The notes: a model not told the origin generated them from the sequence alone. Positions 1 to 11,475 are shown, counted from the stretch's first letter. The stretch: 64,000 bases of DNA from Citrus sinensis (GCF_022201045.2 NC_068558.1:52244634-52308633), one strand, 5' to 3'. Program-made: numbers and translations.

Positions 1-364
1 AATTACAACACATGTCTTGGATGTTTCTCAAGGGTCTCCAGCTGCGGGTGTTGAGGTACGTTTGGAAATGTGGAAGGGCATCCAACCACGTCCCCTCTTT
101 GGCGAAACAGATGTCAGTGGGTGGGTGTACCAGGGGTCTTCAACTACAAATAAAGATGGACGATGTGGTCAATTGATGGGCATGATTGAAGACTTGAACC
201 CTGGATTTTACAAGATAACTTTCAACACTGGTAAATACTGTCCAGAAGGATTTTTTCCCTATGTTTCTATTGTGTTTGAGATCAGGGAGTCACAAAAGCG
301 AGAACATTTTCATGTTCCTCTGCTGCTCTCACCATTCTCATTCACTACCTATCGTGGAAGCTAG
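1..364 (+). CDS. TTL: TTL, 5-hydroxyisourate hydrolase domain (3' end of gene, partial)
   Basis: C-terminal part of the plant uric-acid-degradation bifunctional protein (transthyretin-like). Codons run from base 2 to the stop at 362-364, about 120 residues; the 5' part of the gene lies outside the window. The visible part is the HIU hydrolase domain, which hydrolyses 5-hydroxyisourate to OHCU in urate breakdown to allantoin. Hallmarks seen: the N-terminal ITTHVLD with its catalytic His, the Arg in NKDGRCG, the His-containing HFHVPLLLSP, and the family-defining C-terminal tetrapeptide YRGS just before the stop. In plants the same polypeptide carries an upstream OHCU decarboxylase domain and is reported in peroxisomes and cytosol; that part cannot be checked here. 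The frame is intact with no stop or frameshift, so I read it as a functional last exon. Whether base 1 is inside the exon or close to its splice site is unknown. Confidence 0.93.
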   Translation, partial: ITTHVLDVSQGSPAAGVEVRLEMWKGIQPRPLFGETDVSGWVYQGSSTTNKDGRCGQLMGMIEDLNPGFYKITFNTGKYCPEGFFPYVSIVFEIRESQKREHFHVPLLLSPFSFTTYRGS

Positions 365-497
365 AATTGTATGGTTGGTTTGTTGACTAATAGAAACATT
401 GTGTGCTTGTGTTGCAAATATTCAATAGGGTTGGTCATGGCTGTGGTTATGTGGTTTAATTTAGCCATTGTTATTTATTGAACAAAAAAAAAAAAGA

Positions 498-1078
498 TGT
501 TATTTTAAGATTTTAGAATTTTTTTATTTAGGTATTTTGATGTTTTCTATTTTTAATTAGAGTCAATTATGATGTGTTTTAGGTTTTTATTTTCAGTATA
601 ACTTGGAGAAGTGGGTTTACCCTATTATAAATAAGGAGGTCTTGTTATTGTTTTCATAGGGTCAAGATTCTCTCCTGATCTGATTATATTCTGAGAAAAT
701 AAATCAATTGTTAATTGGTTGTTAATAAATAAAAAAATAAAAGAAGTTAAATTTTACCTATACACTACCACTAAAGAATACATGACAAAAGATTTTTAAA
801 AGCTCAGTAGAGTTCAGATCAGGAGAGGATCATATTCCTTTTTTAATAATTTCTTTTGGAACTAGCTATTGAAATTTTTATTGTAGAGTTGTGTGGATCA
901 TAAGGTCATTGAATCTCGCTTAAAATATTATCAAAATTCATTGAGTCATTTGTATTAGAACAAGATTTAATCATGCTTCGAATACAGCGTAATCTAATCG
1001 CTTAGGTTTGATTTAGTACTAAAACGATATTTAGTGTTTATTTACCCATTAATCTACTTTCGTTATCTTGTTATGTCA
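498..1078 (+). repeat. Left LTR of the 3.2-kb element (contains a nested MITE)
   Basis: It is 581 bp against 462 bp for the right LTR. The extra length is mostly the inverted-repeat insertion at about 664-833, absent from the right LTR, so it arrived after integration. Confidence 0.75.
664..833. mobile_element. Small inverted-repeat element (MITE) nested in an LTR
   Basis: Arms at 666-683 and 814-831 are inverted copies (17 of 18 bases match; core TCTCCTGATCTGA). About 130 bp of AT-rich spacer separates them. I could not read a clean target-site duplication, so the superfamily is open. Confidence 0.55.
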
Positions 1079-1698
1079 ATTGGTATTATAAAAGTTTTGT
1101 GTTAGTTACACTGTTTTCTGGCTATTTACATTCATCTCATTGAATCCACCAATGAAATAAAAAAATCAAAAATTCCCAAATAAAACTCTAGCCGCCACCT
1201 CAGCTGTCGTCGCTTCGACCATTGCTGTCATTCAGCCCACCACCAGAATAACCATTAGTCGATGACCAAAACCCTTGCCATCACACTCGGATTTTCCCCG
1301 CCATAAATCACCAATTCACCACAGCAACCCTCCAAACCTGCAAGCTTCATCACTCAACCCGCAATCGTTTAGTTACCTTTACCGTCGATTGACAGTTTGA
1401 CACCACTAACACCCTCCCCTTTAGCCGCACATCAAGAGCAACCATCATCATCACCCGTCATTGCTGCAATCTTTGTCGCAAAACGCCACCTCACCACCAC
1501 GTGCCGCTGCTACGTCAAGTCATTTTTCCAACCAAATGATTGCGATTCTGATCAATCTTTAGCTACCGTTGCGTTTATCGTGATTATATCTACTATATCT
1601 AACCCTCACCACTCCAAATCACAAGCACCAATTGTCGACAACACCAAACGTTGAAAATTAGGTTATTTATGGTTTTGTCATTAGTTGTATTTTTATAC

Positions 1699-2500
1699 TA
1701 TGTTTACTTATTTGAGTGGGAGTGAGAAGTGAATTCCTCTCACTTAAATGTTTATTTAAAGGAGGAGTGAAAATCCTACCATATGAGCTCCACTTATTTT
1801 TCGAGTGACGATTGACGAGTGAGATTTCTACTTTCATATTGGAGGTGGGAGTAGATTCCTAGTTCCTACTCCCCTCCATTTTTTACTTTTATTTTATTAA
1901 ATTTAATATAATTATATTTAATAAAATAAAATAAATAATATCATATTTATTTAAATAATATTATTATATTATTTTATAAATTATATTTAATAATAATATT
2001 ATTATTAAACTTCTTTAAATATAATATTATTTTATTAAATTAAAAATAACAATATTATGTTTATTTAATATTAATAATTAATAATAATAAATAGTTTATT
2101 CTAAGAAAATATTAATTTTGTATTATATTATTAAGTTGCTCTTATAAATATTTTTTAATTTACATAATTAAAATTAAAAAATTGTGATTTACATAATTAA
2201 GAATATTAATAGTTATTAATATTTTAAAATTATAATAAAATAAATATTTTATTTTAGAATATTTTTTATTAATTTTGTAATTAAAAACTATAATTCTTTA
2301 AATAAAACTAAAACTCTAATTTGAAACCATTTACTCCCAATTCAAACAAAGTAAACATATAAATTAGATTTTGATTCCAATTTCATACTTTTATTCCAGT
2401 GTAAGTAAACAATTTACTCCTACAGCCACTCCACACTCCTAAATCCAATATTCTCACTCTTCAAGACTCTCATTCTAATTCAAAATGTGAACGCTATCTT
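1699..2500. mobile_element. Possible nested TIR element inside the LTR retroelement
   Basis: The left end (from about 1699, GTTTACTTATTTGAGTGG) and the reverse complement of the right end (to about 2497) share a degenerate inverted repeat with the common block TTTGA and a GAG-rich tail. TAT flanks both sides. The interior, about 1870-2300, is nearly pure A/T. The termini are too decayed for a firm family call; Tourist-like is a guess. Confidence 0.35.
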
Positions 2501-3272
2501 AATTAAAAAAAAAAGCTGACAAAAATAGGTATCAAGATTCACATTGTCTCCTTAAAATTGAAAATATCTTGGATTTTGATTGTTATCTTGAGGATTTTTT
2601 TATTGGATTTGCATGATGAATGATTTTCTCTAAATTGTCTTAACATGTTATGCTTTAGAATGGTAGAAACAACTACAAGAATCAAGGATTCAACAAGGAC
2701 AAGATAAAATCCAAGAATGGTTTGATGTGAGACAATCAATGAAAGATTATTTTCTTCATTGTGATGATGTTGAACCTTTTCTTTTTACACTACTGAAAGT
2801 AGAAGATGATGGGATTGTTGATTTATCTAAGATTTTTAAAGAAGAGATAGAACGTACTTTGATTTGGGCATTGAGCCCAATAGTATGATCGAGTTTGTGC
2901 AGCAAAATCAAGCTGAAGAGATCCAACAATAATTGACATGATTATATCTACCCACATTGAAAATAAAAAGGATTATTCTTAAAGAAGATTTGACTGAAAG
3001 GTAAAATTGTCGGTGAGTACAATGAGCAAAAATTAGAGAAAGGCAAGAGTTTTTTTTTTTTTTTTTATCATTGTTCGTTTCTTGGAAGTCTTTATTGCCT
3101 TGAAGAATGCATAAGTAAGGAATCAATGAAATATGGATTCTTCAAAGTTTCAATAAAGATTGATGAGGAAGACAACAAGAGTTACAAGATGATTTGCTCT
3201 TATATTATAAGTCTCATCCTCTAAATTGTATCCAAATTCGAGCACGTGTTTCTTTTAAAGGGGGCAGACTAA

Positions 3273-3734
3273 TGTAAGTCATCGTTTCAAGACTTTAGAA
3301 TTTTGTTATTTCGATATTTTGATATGCTTCATTTTTAATTAGAATCAATTATGATATGTGTTTTAGTTTTTTATTTCAAGTATAATTGCTATTTAATTTT
3401 TATTTTAAGTTAACTTTATGAAGTAGGTTTATCCTATTATAAATATAGAAATTTTGTAATTGTTTTCATAACCTTTTGATTAATGAAAACTTTTCTTTTA
3501 TAATTTCCTTTGCAATTATGTATCAAAATCTCTTTTATACAATCATTTAAATTAGAGTATCATCTAATCTTGCTTAAGGCATTATCAAAATTTAGTAAGC
3601 CATTTAGACTAGAACGAGATCTAATAACACTTTCAATTAAAATGTAACCTAATCATGTTAACTTAATTTGATATTAGAACAATATCTAATATTTATCTAC
3701 CTTATCAATCTGCTTTCACAACCCGGCTTTGTCA
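3273..3734 (+). repeat. Right LTR of the 3.2-kb element
   Basis: Starts TGTAAGTCATC after a purine tract and ends GTCA, followed by the AAAGA target duplication. Collinear with the left LTR apart from the nested insertion. Confidence 0.75.
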
Positions 3735-3739
3735 AAAGA

Positions 3740-4035
3740 GATTCGTGGAGATTAGTAAATGTGAAGTAGTATTTATGTCGGTGGATTTCATCCTGTCAAC
3801 AAATAAATGTTAATGTTTACATTCTCATTAAATTCCAAGACAACTTTTTCACACATTTTTATGATTATATCTAATCGTCTTCCTCGTTTGCTAATGTAAG
3901 AAGTTGGTCCAACAAAAATCAAACCCACGTCATTGGTTTCCAAATAGATTGTATGAAGTAAATGTTTTCAAGAACCAGTGGATGATGTATGAATTTCTTT
4001 CATGTGTTTCGTTGATGCTAGAATTAACAAGTCCC
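3740..4035. other. Intergenic, nothing recognised
   Basis: About 300 bp between the LTR element and the first hAT element. The open frame at 3904-4098 runs into the hAT terminus and matches nothing I know. Confidence 0.6.
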
Positions 4036-4043
4036 TCAACAAC

Positions 4044-4913
4044 TAGGGGTGGGCGTAAGTTCGGATCTGAAAATTTAAAAAACCGTTCGGTTTTTTGAAA
4101 ATAAAATCCGAACCGAAACCGACCTATCGGCTTCGGTTCGGTTTTTCAGTTTTTTAACGGTATTTGAATTTTGACTTTCGGTCAAGGACCATTTTGAAAA
4201 TTTACAAACAAATTAGGCCACAATAGAATTCTTATATGCAAACATTTCCTAAGTATTGGGCCACACTAATATTATATAAAAGAGATGGATCTAAATGATA
4301 TTATTCCTCCATTATCTTCTCCACTTCGCGACTTTCTCTGTTTCTCACCTAGCAACAGTGACATTTGCAGATCCAATCACATATACAGATCCAAACAAAG
4401 CTAATAAAATCAAATACAATTAATAATCTAATACAGTAATAATAAGTAAAGCAACCATGAAATTACAAAAGATTAAAGAATCATTTAAAAAAAAAAGACC
4501 CATTTCAAAAAAAAAAGAAAAAGAGAGAAAGCATAGCAAGTAAGTGAGTTGGCTGGCTGGCCAGGGAGCAATGGAAGGAACGGTAGCGGCAGATCGGCAT
4601 TATCAGCCACCGGCAGATGGAGTTAAGATTTGGGTGTGTGGTTTGTGCGGTCGTGATTTTGTGTAGTTGAAAGTGAGAGATTGGTGTAGAATTTGTGGTT
4701 TGGGTATATATATCATAGTGAAATTACAAAAAATACCTTAATATCGGTTCGGTTCGGATTTTCAAATTTTTTATCTGAAATCGAACCGAACTGAACCATT
4801 CGGTTCAGTGTTTATAATTTCGGATTTTTGAGAGTTAAAAAACCGAACCGAAACTGAAAAAATCCAAACCAAACTGAATTTTTTTTGGTTCTGGTTCGAT
4901 TTGCCCACCCCTA
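4044..4913. mobile_element. hAT-type non-autonomous element 1 (870 bp)
   Basis: Terminal inverted repeats TAGGGGTGGGC at 4044 and GCCCACCCCTA ending at 4913. Flanks are 8-bp near-duplicates, TCAACAAC (4036-4043) and TCAATAAC (4914-4921), 7 of 8 matching, as expected for hAT transposition. Both subterminal zones are dense in CGGTTCGG and its complement, typical transposase-binding repeats. The centre (about 4310-4700) is richer in G+C and has no transposase frame. Confidence 0.82.
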
Positions 4914-4921
4914 TCAATAAC

Positions 4922-5616
4922 TACAAGCTTAATATTACAATCATTCTCAAATTAACTGAGTTTTGATCAAGTAACAAAAATAATAATTATAATCATCATT
5001 TGATAGGAGAATGTCTTTTCTTCTAAACCGTATAAAACAATCCATTTAACAATAATCCAGTTGTATGTGTTGTTAATTAGAGTAATCTTTCTCTTAGAAA
5101 GTTGGGTGTATAAATTAATTTGTATTATAGTTAACGAGGTACAACACGTGATTCTTTCATCTCACTGATCACAAAGAATTGAAAGGAGAATTAATTATGT
5201 GGGAAAGTTTTAACAATAACTTTACCACATATACGTTAAGTTCACTAAAATTTTTGTATGTTTCAACAATTAGTTTCCAACACCGATCATATCTTCCTAA
5301 TATTAAAAATTAGGGAATCAATGTTTAGGTTGGATTTTTTCTAATGGCACCAAAAATACAGTCGACTTAAGCTCAATTGGAATCTACTGTTGTTGAGCCA
5401 ACTTTATAAATAAAACCTAAAATCTATGTGGTGATCTGCAAACGCACCGGTCTACCCCTATATGTTTCTTATTACTTTTGCAATATGAAAAAAAAAAATG
5501 AAAAGGTCATCTTATTCAAAACCCGGTTATGAAATCCTTTCACTCCTACTTTACACCTCATAACGCGTCAAGTTCGACTTGGAAATCCATTTGTGTGACC
5601 TAGGAATCTACTTATC
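4922..5616. other. Intergenic, nothing recognised
   Basis: AT-rich DNA of about 700 bp between two mobile elements. No coding frame, RNA gene or clear repeat seen. Confidence 0.6.
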
Positions 5617-5619
5617 TAA

Positions 5620-5905
5620 GGCTGTGTTTGGAATTGAGGTTGGGCAGCTGTACCTTAAAAGATACAATACTAAAGTATTTGGTAAACACTAGCTGCTGTA
5701 GCTTGGAAGCTGTATTGATATGATTTTTCACTTATATGATAGAAAATCTATTATATCATTAATAATTTTGTCAAAGTTATTATTTAAAATTTATATATAC
5801 TACATATAATTAACTTTTTTTTTCATAATTACTGTTTTTTTTCCACAACAGATGTAGCTTTTGGCAAACACTAGCTGCTACAGCACCTTAATTCCAAACA
5901 TGACC
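5620..5905. mobile_element. Tourist/PIF-Harbinger-like MITE (286 bp)
   Basis: Ends GGCTGTGTTTGGAATT and AATTCCAAACATGACC form inverted repeats (13 of 16 matching). TAA flanks both sides (5617-5619 and 5906-5908), the 3-bp target duplication of PIF/Harbinger elements. Too short to code. A partial relative without ends lies near 38785-38965. Confidence 0.72.
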
Positions 5906-5908
5906 TAA

Positions 5909-6306
5909 GTTAGCCAAGAGAAATGTGCTCTAAATGTGTCCCTCTAGTCAAAGAAATTAAGTACAATGACCTCGCAACAACCCTCAACTAGCGAAAACCT
6001 CTTAAAGCCACTAGGAGAGTGGGTTGGATTCAAGGATGCAATTGCCCACTAAAAGTAACCTATTTAAACCAAATAAGCTATTAAAGAAAGGGGTTAGAAA
6101 TTCAACCTAAGACCCACAATAAATTAAGTGTGTGTGTGTGTGTACATACATACATATCACAAAATAATAAGAAGTTTGAAATGCAAATTCTTCATTACCA
6201 AACACATAATTTGGATGAGTCAAAACTTCAAAGTCAACATAAACTCTTACTATAAATTTATATATAATTATTAACAATAAGAATTCATTGGCGATGTCCT
6301 TCAGGT
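5909..6306. other. Intergenic with a short TG microsatellite
   Basis: A (GT)n run at about 6129-6142 followed by a CATA run. Nothing else recognised. Confidence 0.6.
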
Positions 6307-6314
6307 AAGGGAAT

Positions 6315-6897
6315 TAGGGATGACAAAATTTAGATCCAGATTCATATTTTGAGATTTGTAATTACATCTAAATCCATAAAAAAAAATATATGTGGATTTG
6401 AATGTGGGTAATACTCGTGCGGATTGCGAGCGGATTTTTTTAATATTTGAATCCACGTAATAAATTCAAATATAATTTAAAATTCAACAAATTTATCTAA
6501 AAATAAAATAAAATCCAATAATAATTCAACAATCAACAATTCAACACCTAGAATAATATACAATAATACCATAAATACATAGATCCAAATACCATAATAT
6601 AAATCAAACATCAAAATAGCATAAATTCAAGTCTAACACCACCACAAATCCACAAATAAAAACACTACAAATCCACATAGATTTCATTTAAAACCATTAC
6701 AAATGAAGACATTACCAAAAATCCACATATGATTGATTTTTTTATTTAACTTATACATTTTTTAATCTAATAAAATAATTTAATTAAAAAATAATGCGGA
6801 TCCGAATATTCGATTTTCAGAATGCACTTACATTTGAATCCAGATCGTTCGGATATTTGTGGATCTGAGCTGGGCTTAGATTTTTTTGCCATCTCTA
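6315..6897. mobile_element. hAT-type non-autonomous element 2 (583 bp)
   Basis: Inverted termini TAGGGATGACAAAA (6315) and TTTTGCCATCTCTA (ending 6897). Flanking 8-mers AAGGGAAT (6307-6314) and AAGGGAAC (6898-6905) match at 7 of 8. Subterminal GGATTTG/GATCCA words recur in inverted order. AT-rich, non-coding. Confidence 0.8.
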
Positions 6898-6905
6898 AAG
6901 GGAAC

Positions 6906-7224
6906 GACATTGTGGAAGGGCATTGTCCTCTATGGCAAAGCTCCATCTTCCACCAGGCTCCTCATCCACTTCAGGAACTTTTAGATACATGAATTCATAT
7001 TTGATCTAACCATAATTGAATATGTGAGTCAATGAAGCGGGGAATAAGAATTTTATTCAATAGGACATTATTTTATTGTGCACCATCTTGGAACACCATA
7101 AATCCCACTTAACTTTAGTTTATTTTAGGTTTTCTCAAACCATTTTCCTTCCTTTATATACCAAATATTTGACTTAGACATTAGAGAATCTATGCCGGAA
7201 TATCTTAACTGTGTTTTGTGATTG
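6906..7224. other. Intergenic, nothing recognised
   Basis: About 320 bp between an hAT element and a solo LTR; no feature seen. Confidence 0.6.
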
Positions 7225-7229
7225 GTAGG

Positions 7230-8613
7230 TGTTGTGCAAATTTTAATGTACTCGCAAGCGCACGAATCTATTGTAGTATAGATCAATGGTGACGAGTGTC
7301 GATCCCACGAGGAGGTGGATTTTAATTATGTAGAATTAATTTTGTAAATGGGTAGTTGGATTTATGGTGGAAATGATTTGGAATATGCTAATACTTAAAT
7401 TAAAATGGCGAGAATAAATTCTAAAATTGGAATTGCAATGGAGAGAATAAATTGAAGAGAAAATCTATTAAATTGACGTACTTGGGTATCTGGATCCGTA
7501 TCAACATGCATCATGGGCTAAATAATCCGTATTAATGCCAATTAAATCATGAGGGGGGAATCCACACCTCATGAACCGCGCTCTAATCAATATGGTGCTA
7601 AGGGCTTATCGTGCCAAATAATAATAATCTTGTACTAGAGGGCCGGTGAAACCAAGGCGGTACTAGACAAGATTAGTATTATTTGTCGACGAGAAGTCAA
7701 AACATCCACAAAAACTAGAGGGGAAGAGAAAATAAATTTACCAAATAAAGCCCATGACACATGTTGAGACTTCACCTTCAACCCAAGCTTGAAAGAAAAT
7801 TAGCTACTCATAATTGAACTAGGGGCAAAATGAGAATTTATTAAAATACGAAGAAAATACAAGATGGAGAGGGAATTACAGAAAATGGATCCCAAAAATG
7901 GATTCAGAGATATCAAATTAGGGGGGAGAGGCCCCCTTTTTATAGATACATGGAGTAAATCATGGCCATCGGATTAAAAACAGTTTGGACGCTCAGGATT
8001 GCGCCACGTCATCAGTCAACAGTCCACGGTTTGACCACGCGGATGAACAGTAACACGGTTTGACCCGACTTTGAACAGTAACGCGGTTTGACCCGGATGA
8101 ACAGTAACGCGGTTTGGTTGAAAATAATCCTGTGTGATGCATGCACCGTACGCGAGATTTTTCGTCCACTGATATGCTGCCACGTCACCATCAACAGTAC
8201 ATAAGAATTTTAGTCCAACATGATCGTGACACCTCATCAGTCAATGCCACATCATCGGTCAATGCCACGTCATCATCCGTCTATGTGAACAGTGTCGTGA
8301 ACAGTAACGTATACAGTACCGTACACGTGAATAGTACCGTACAAGTGAACAGTGCTATTTTTCCTTTTATGCTCATCCTAAGGTTTTCGACCGTCCTGAG
8401 TTCAAAAGTGATGTCCGTTTTGCCATCTGATTTCTCGTTTATTGTGAAATGACTATGATGCCCCTAAAATACATAAAATACTTAATTAAAATAAAACACA
8501 TGTAATTAAATCACAAGAAGGTTAAATACATAAAAGTAAGGGTTGTTAGTAAGACTTGAAATGTAAAATGATGGTTTTCTCCTTTATAAATATGCATTTT
8601 CTAACACTCAACA
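7230..8613 (+). mobile_element. Solo LTR, family A copy 1 (1384 bp, TSD GTAGG)
   Basis: Starts TGTTG and ends CAACA. It is flanked by perfect 5-bp duplications GTAGG (7225-7229 and 8614-8618). The same sequence occurs inverted at 46041-47517 with a different duplication. No internal region or second LTR is present, so it is a solo LTR left by LTR-LTR recombination. The stretch about 8000-8350 is a patchwork of short repeats built on GAACAGTAACG and CACGTCATC. Superfamily not established; a gypsy Tat/Ogre relation is only a suspicion. Confidence 0.85.
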
Positions 8614-8618
8614 GTAGG

Positions 8619-8906
8619 TGTGGAAAATTGTGTTAAGATAGATCAGTGTATGAGTTACGATTCATGCTGTTATTTCCCAGAAAATAAATTCAGCTATTGA
8701 AGTTATTTTTGGACATCAACAATAATATGTCATATTACTTGAGATAAATAATTTATTTTTCAATTTTACTAACGCATAATATAGCATTATGGAATCATTG
8801 AATTAACCAAAATATTGTTCTTAAACTTTTTTCATTTTCTTTTTTGCACTCAAGAATAACATTGATGGTCATGTAATTATTACCTCAAGGCTTAATCCAG
8901 TTTTGC

Positions 8907-8952
<46 letters not shown>

Positions 8953-9230
8953 ACAAGTATCGACTATCATAATCACTAATCACTACCGATCGATTAGCAA
9001 ACACTAAAACTGTTTTATTATTTTTATTTTTCCTTATTTATATATACAAAGTATAATGAAATATATATTTTAGTGTTTAGTTACCTAATGAATCACCGTA
9101 ATTTTAGTGTTTAATTACGTATTTGCATTAAAAAAAATGAGGGTGCACTGACTTTATTTAACCATATAACTTAATAACGTGTCCTCATGAAAAAAAAATA
9201 AGGGCAATCGCATGAGAGAAGGATGGTGTA

Positions 9231-9294
<64 letters not shown>

Positions 9295-9560
9295 CCTGAA
9301 CTTTATGAAAGTCAAGAAAACTATTAAGTCATATAGTTTAATAAAATAATGGACTATTAAATCATATGACTTAATAGTTTTCTCATACTTTAACAAATCC
9401 CGAATCACAACTTGCATCGTAGGTTATAATATATGCATGGTTCTCAAAGGCCACGGCGGTTAGGGGCATTCCTCTTGAATCGTTAAGCGTCTTAGACGAT
9501 TGACTTGACTGAGCACATACAAGTCCACGAAAGAAGGAATTAACTAGTAATTAGTGTCCA
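8619..9560. other. Intergenic with two AT/TG microsatellites
   Basis: (AT)n at about 8911-8949 and a compound (TG)n(TA)n at about 9227-9291. The open frame across the second one only encodes an Ile-Tyr / Thr-His repeat and is an artefact. Confidence 0.75.
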
Positions 9561-9790
9561 GATGGATGACACGTATCATGCAATTTGTTTCCTTAGCTTA
9601 CAATTAGCTAGCTAAAGGAGATATATATATGGTGATGGTGAGTGGTGGTTTTATATATAATCATTGGAATGTGTATATTGGTAAACGCAACTAACTAATT
9701 ATCGCGTAGAGATATAGGCTAAGCTATTTTGTGTCTCTATCTCACTAATACCTGTCTTAGATCTGATTAAGTTAAGAGAGAGATAGGAAA
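9561..9790 (+). promoter_or_regulatory. Putative promoter of the LEA gene
   Basis: An ACGT-core element GACACGTATC (9568-9577), similar to an ABA-response element, lies about 215 bp before the start codon. TATA-like stretches lie near 9622-9630 and 9651-9658. LEA genes are commonly ABA- and drought-responsive; activity here is inferred only. Confidence 0.3.
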
Positions 9791-10245
9791 ATGCAGGCCA
9801 TTAAGGACAAGGTCCAAGATATGAACGCCATGCGCAAAGCCAAGGCTGATGCAAAATCGGAGGAGAAGGTACGTCTCTTTCTCTCTCTCTCTCTCTGTAT
9901 GTATGTCTCTGTGTGTGTGGGTGTGTCAGTGTGTGTATAGACGTAGTCGTTAATTACTCAATTACTTGGACATGAGATGAGATGCATGATGATGATGAAT
10001 GACGCATGATGCATGTGTGACTGACTGTATAGCGTATGTGGTAGGTGGAAAAGGAAATGGCGAAAGCGAGAGTTGAGGTAGCTCACGAGGTAAGATTGGC
10101 AAGAGTGGCAGAAGCAGAAATGGAGTTACATGTGGCAAAGGCAGCAGAAAAAGCAGAGAAGGAGATAGCAAAGCATAATTCTCATTCTCCTCACCAACAA
10201 AATGACGCAGCAGCTGCAACTGCAACTGATTATCATCAGCATTAA
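9791..10245 (+). CDS. LEA_1 family (group 4) late embryogenesis abundant protein, two exons
   Basis: Exons 9791-9868 and 10045-10245 join in phase 0 to a 92-residue protein; the intron is GT-AG (176 bp). It starts MQAIKDKVQDMNAMRKAKAD and continues with alternating Lys/Glu/Ala heptads (EVAHEVRLARVAEAEMELHV), then a His/Asn/Ala-rich tail ending DYHQH. That is the layout of LEA_1 proteins such as Arabidopsis LEA4-1: an N-terminal amphipathic helix region of about 70-80 residues and a variable hydrophilic tail. These are small disordered proteins that protect enzymes and membranes during drying. There is no signal peptide or membrane segment. The start is fixed by the family's MQ(A/S) opening. 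It is shorter than many relatives because the tail is brief. The exon 2 start is supported by frame continuity and the AG at 10043-10044. Confidence 0.85.
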
Positions 10246-10817
10246 TTAATTTGATCTTGCTACTCAGTACCACTAGCTGACTTCAAATCATGCAGAATGC
10301 TCATGCTTTGCATGATAACAGATCAGATCACCCAACTATTCCTGCCTTCTAGGCTCTAGCTATATATCTACTCTACTATTTCTTATTATTTTTTTCAGAA
10401 TTAATATTAATATAATCTAGCATCATTATATCGATTCAATATTATTTATATATTATATACAGATTCTATCTATATGCGTATGTACACCGTACACGCAAGT
10501 TCATCGTCATGTACTGTTTGCATTCCTTTAAATTTAATTTGTTGATATTTCATTAATGAAATATTTTAATAGACTCAAATCTTTGCTTGCGTAGTAAAAA
10601 AAAAAAAAAATGGAGAGACAAAATATGAAAGAGAGATAAAAAAAACTTGACAAATAAGGTTAAAGATAGAAAGAGATTAGAATGGAGAAAATTCATTAAT
10701 CACAATCATTAATAAAATTCAAATGTCATCAACTCCATTTAATGTTGACCGTGGATAAACTATTAATCTAAAAGTTTTGTGAAAATTTGTGTAAAGTTAA
10801 GGTGCCAATAACACTAA
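10246..10817. other. LEA gene 3' flank, AT-rich
   Basis: Probable 3' UTR and intergenic DNA. AATATTATT-type A/T tracts, nothing coding. Confidence 0.6.
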
Positions 10818-11472
10818 GAGTCTGTTTGGAATTACTTTTAAGAGGTTCAAAAGTGATTTTAAAATGTTAAAAAATAATTTTCGTATTTGGTAAATTTTTT
10901 AGAAATCAATTTTTTTTTTTCAGTCATTCATATCTATTGTAGATTTTAAAAATATTTTGAAAAATAATGAAGGAATAACTTTTTAAAATCTAATTTTGAG
11001 AATTAATTTTATACCTAACACACTTTCATATATATATTATAAAATTTAAAATTATCTTTATTAATTAAGAAATAAAATCATTAGCTTTGAAGAGATTATT
11101 ATTATTATTACCAATTATATTGAGATAATAAAATAAAATAATAAAATTAATAATATAAATATTTATTTTAGTTATCAATTATTATATATATATACAATAA
11201 AAAATATTTTATATACATGTTTATAAATGTGTAACTAGATTTTGTTCAATATTATCGTTAGTTCAGTTGTTTACATTATTCTACCAGTTTAACAGTAAGA
11301 TTTACCAGCAATATGATTGTTTTTAAGACTCACAACACTTTTGCTATGGACTTGCAGCACATATGAGAATAAATTTTACGAAACATTTAACTAATTCTCT
11401 TCACAACTAATTATTTTTATAATATAACTAAAAATAATTATTTTAAAAGTTATAACATAACTACACTGGGCC
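10818..11472. mobile_element. Possible PIF-Harbinger-like element (655 bp)
   Basis: Starts GAGTCTGTTTGGAATTAC, a typical Tourist-like terminus, and ends ...ACACTGGGCC, with TAA on both sides (10815-10817 and 11473-11475). Inner sequence carries several AACTTTTAAAA-type inverted words. The two termini pair only loosely, so the boundary call is tentative. Confidence 0.5.
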
Positions 11473-11475
11473 TAA

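Larger units (their letters stand above)
498..3734 (+). mobile_element. Non-autonomous LTR retroelement, 3.2 kb, TSD AAAGA
   Basis: Two related sequences bound this stretch: 498-1078 and 3273-3734. Both begin TGT and end GTCA and share long blocks, e.g. around 555-650 with 3340-3465 and 890-1078 with 3545-3734. The 5 bp before the left copy (493-497) and after the right copy (3735-3739) are both AAAGA. A primer-binding-site-like TGGTATTATA starts at 1081, 2 bp after the left LTR, resembling the initiator-Met tRNA site TGGTATCAGAG. A purine run AAAGGGGG precedes the right LTR at about 3258-3265. The roughly 2.2-kb interior shows no gag, protease, RT or integrase reading frame, so it is a LARD/TRIM-type derivative that must have used enzymes in trans. 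The superfamily is not determined. Confidence 0.8.

Noticed and set aside
8141..8452. 103-codon plus-strand frame
   Set aside because: It lies inside a solo LTR and reads a patchwork of short repeats (VNSTVQVNS-like).
9154..9417. 87-codon minus-strand frame
   Set aside because: Its core is an Ile-Tyr / Thr-His repeat translated from a TA/TG microsatellite.
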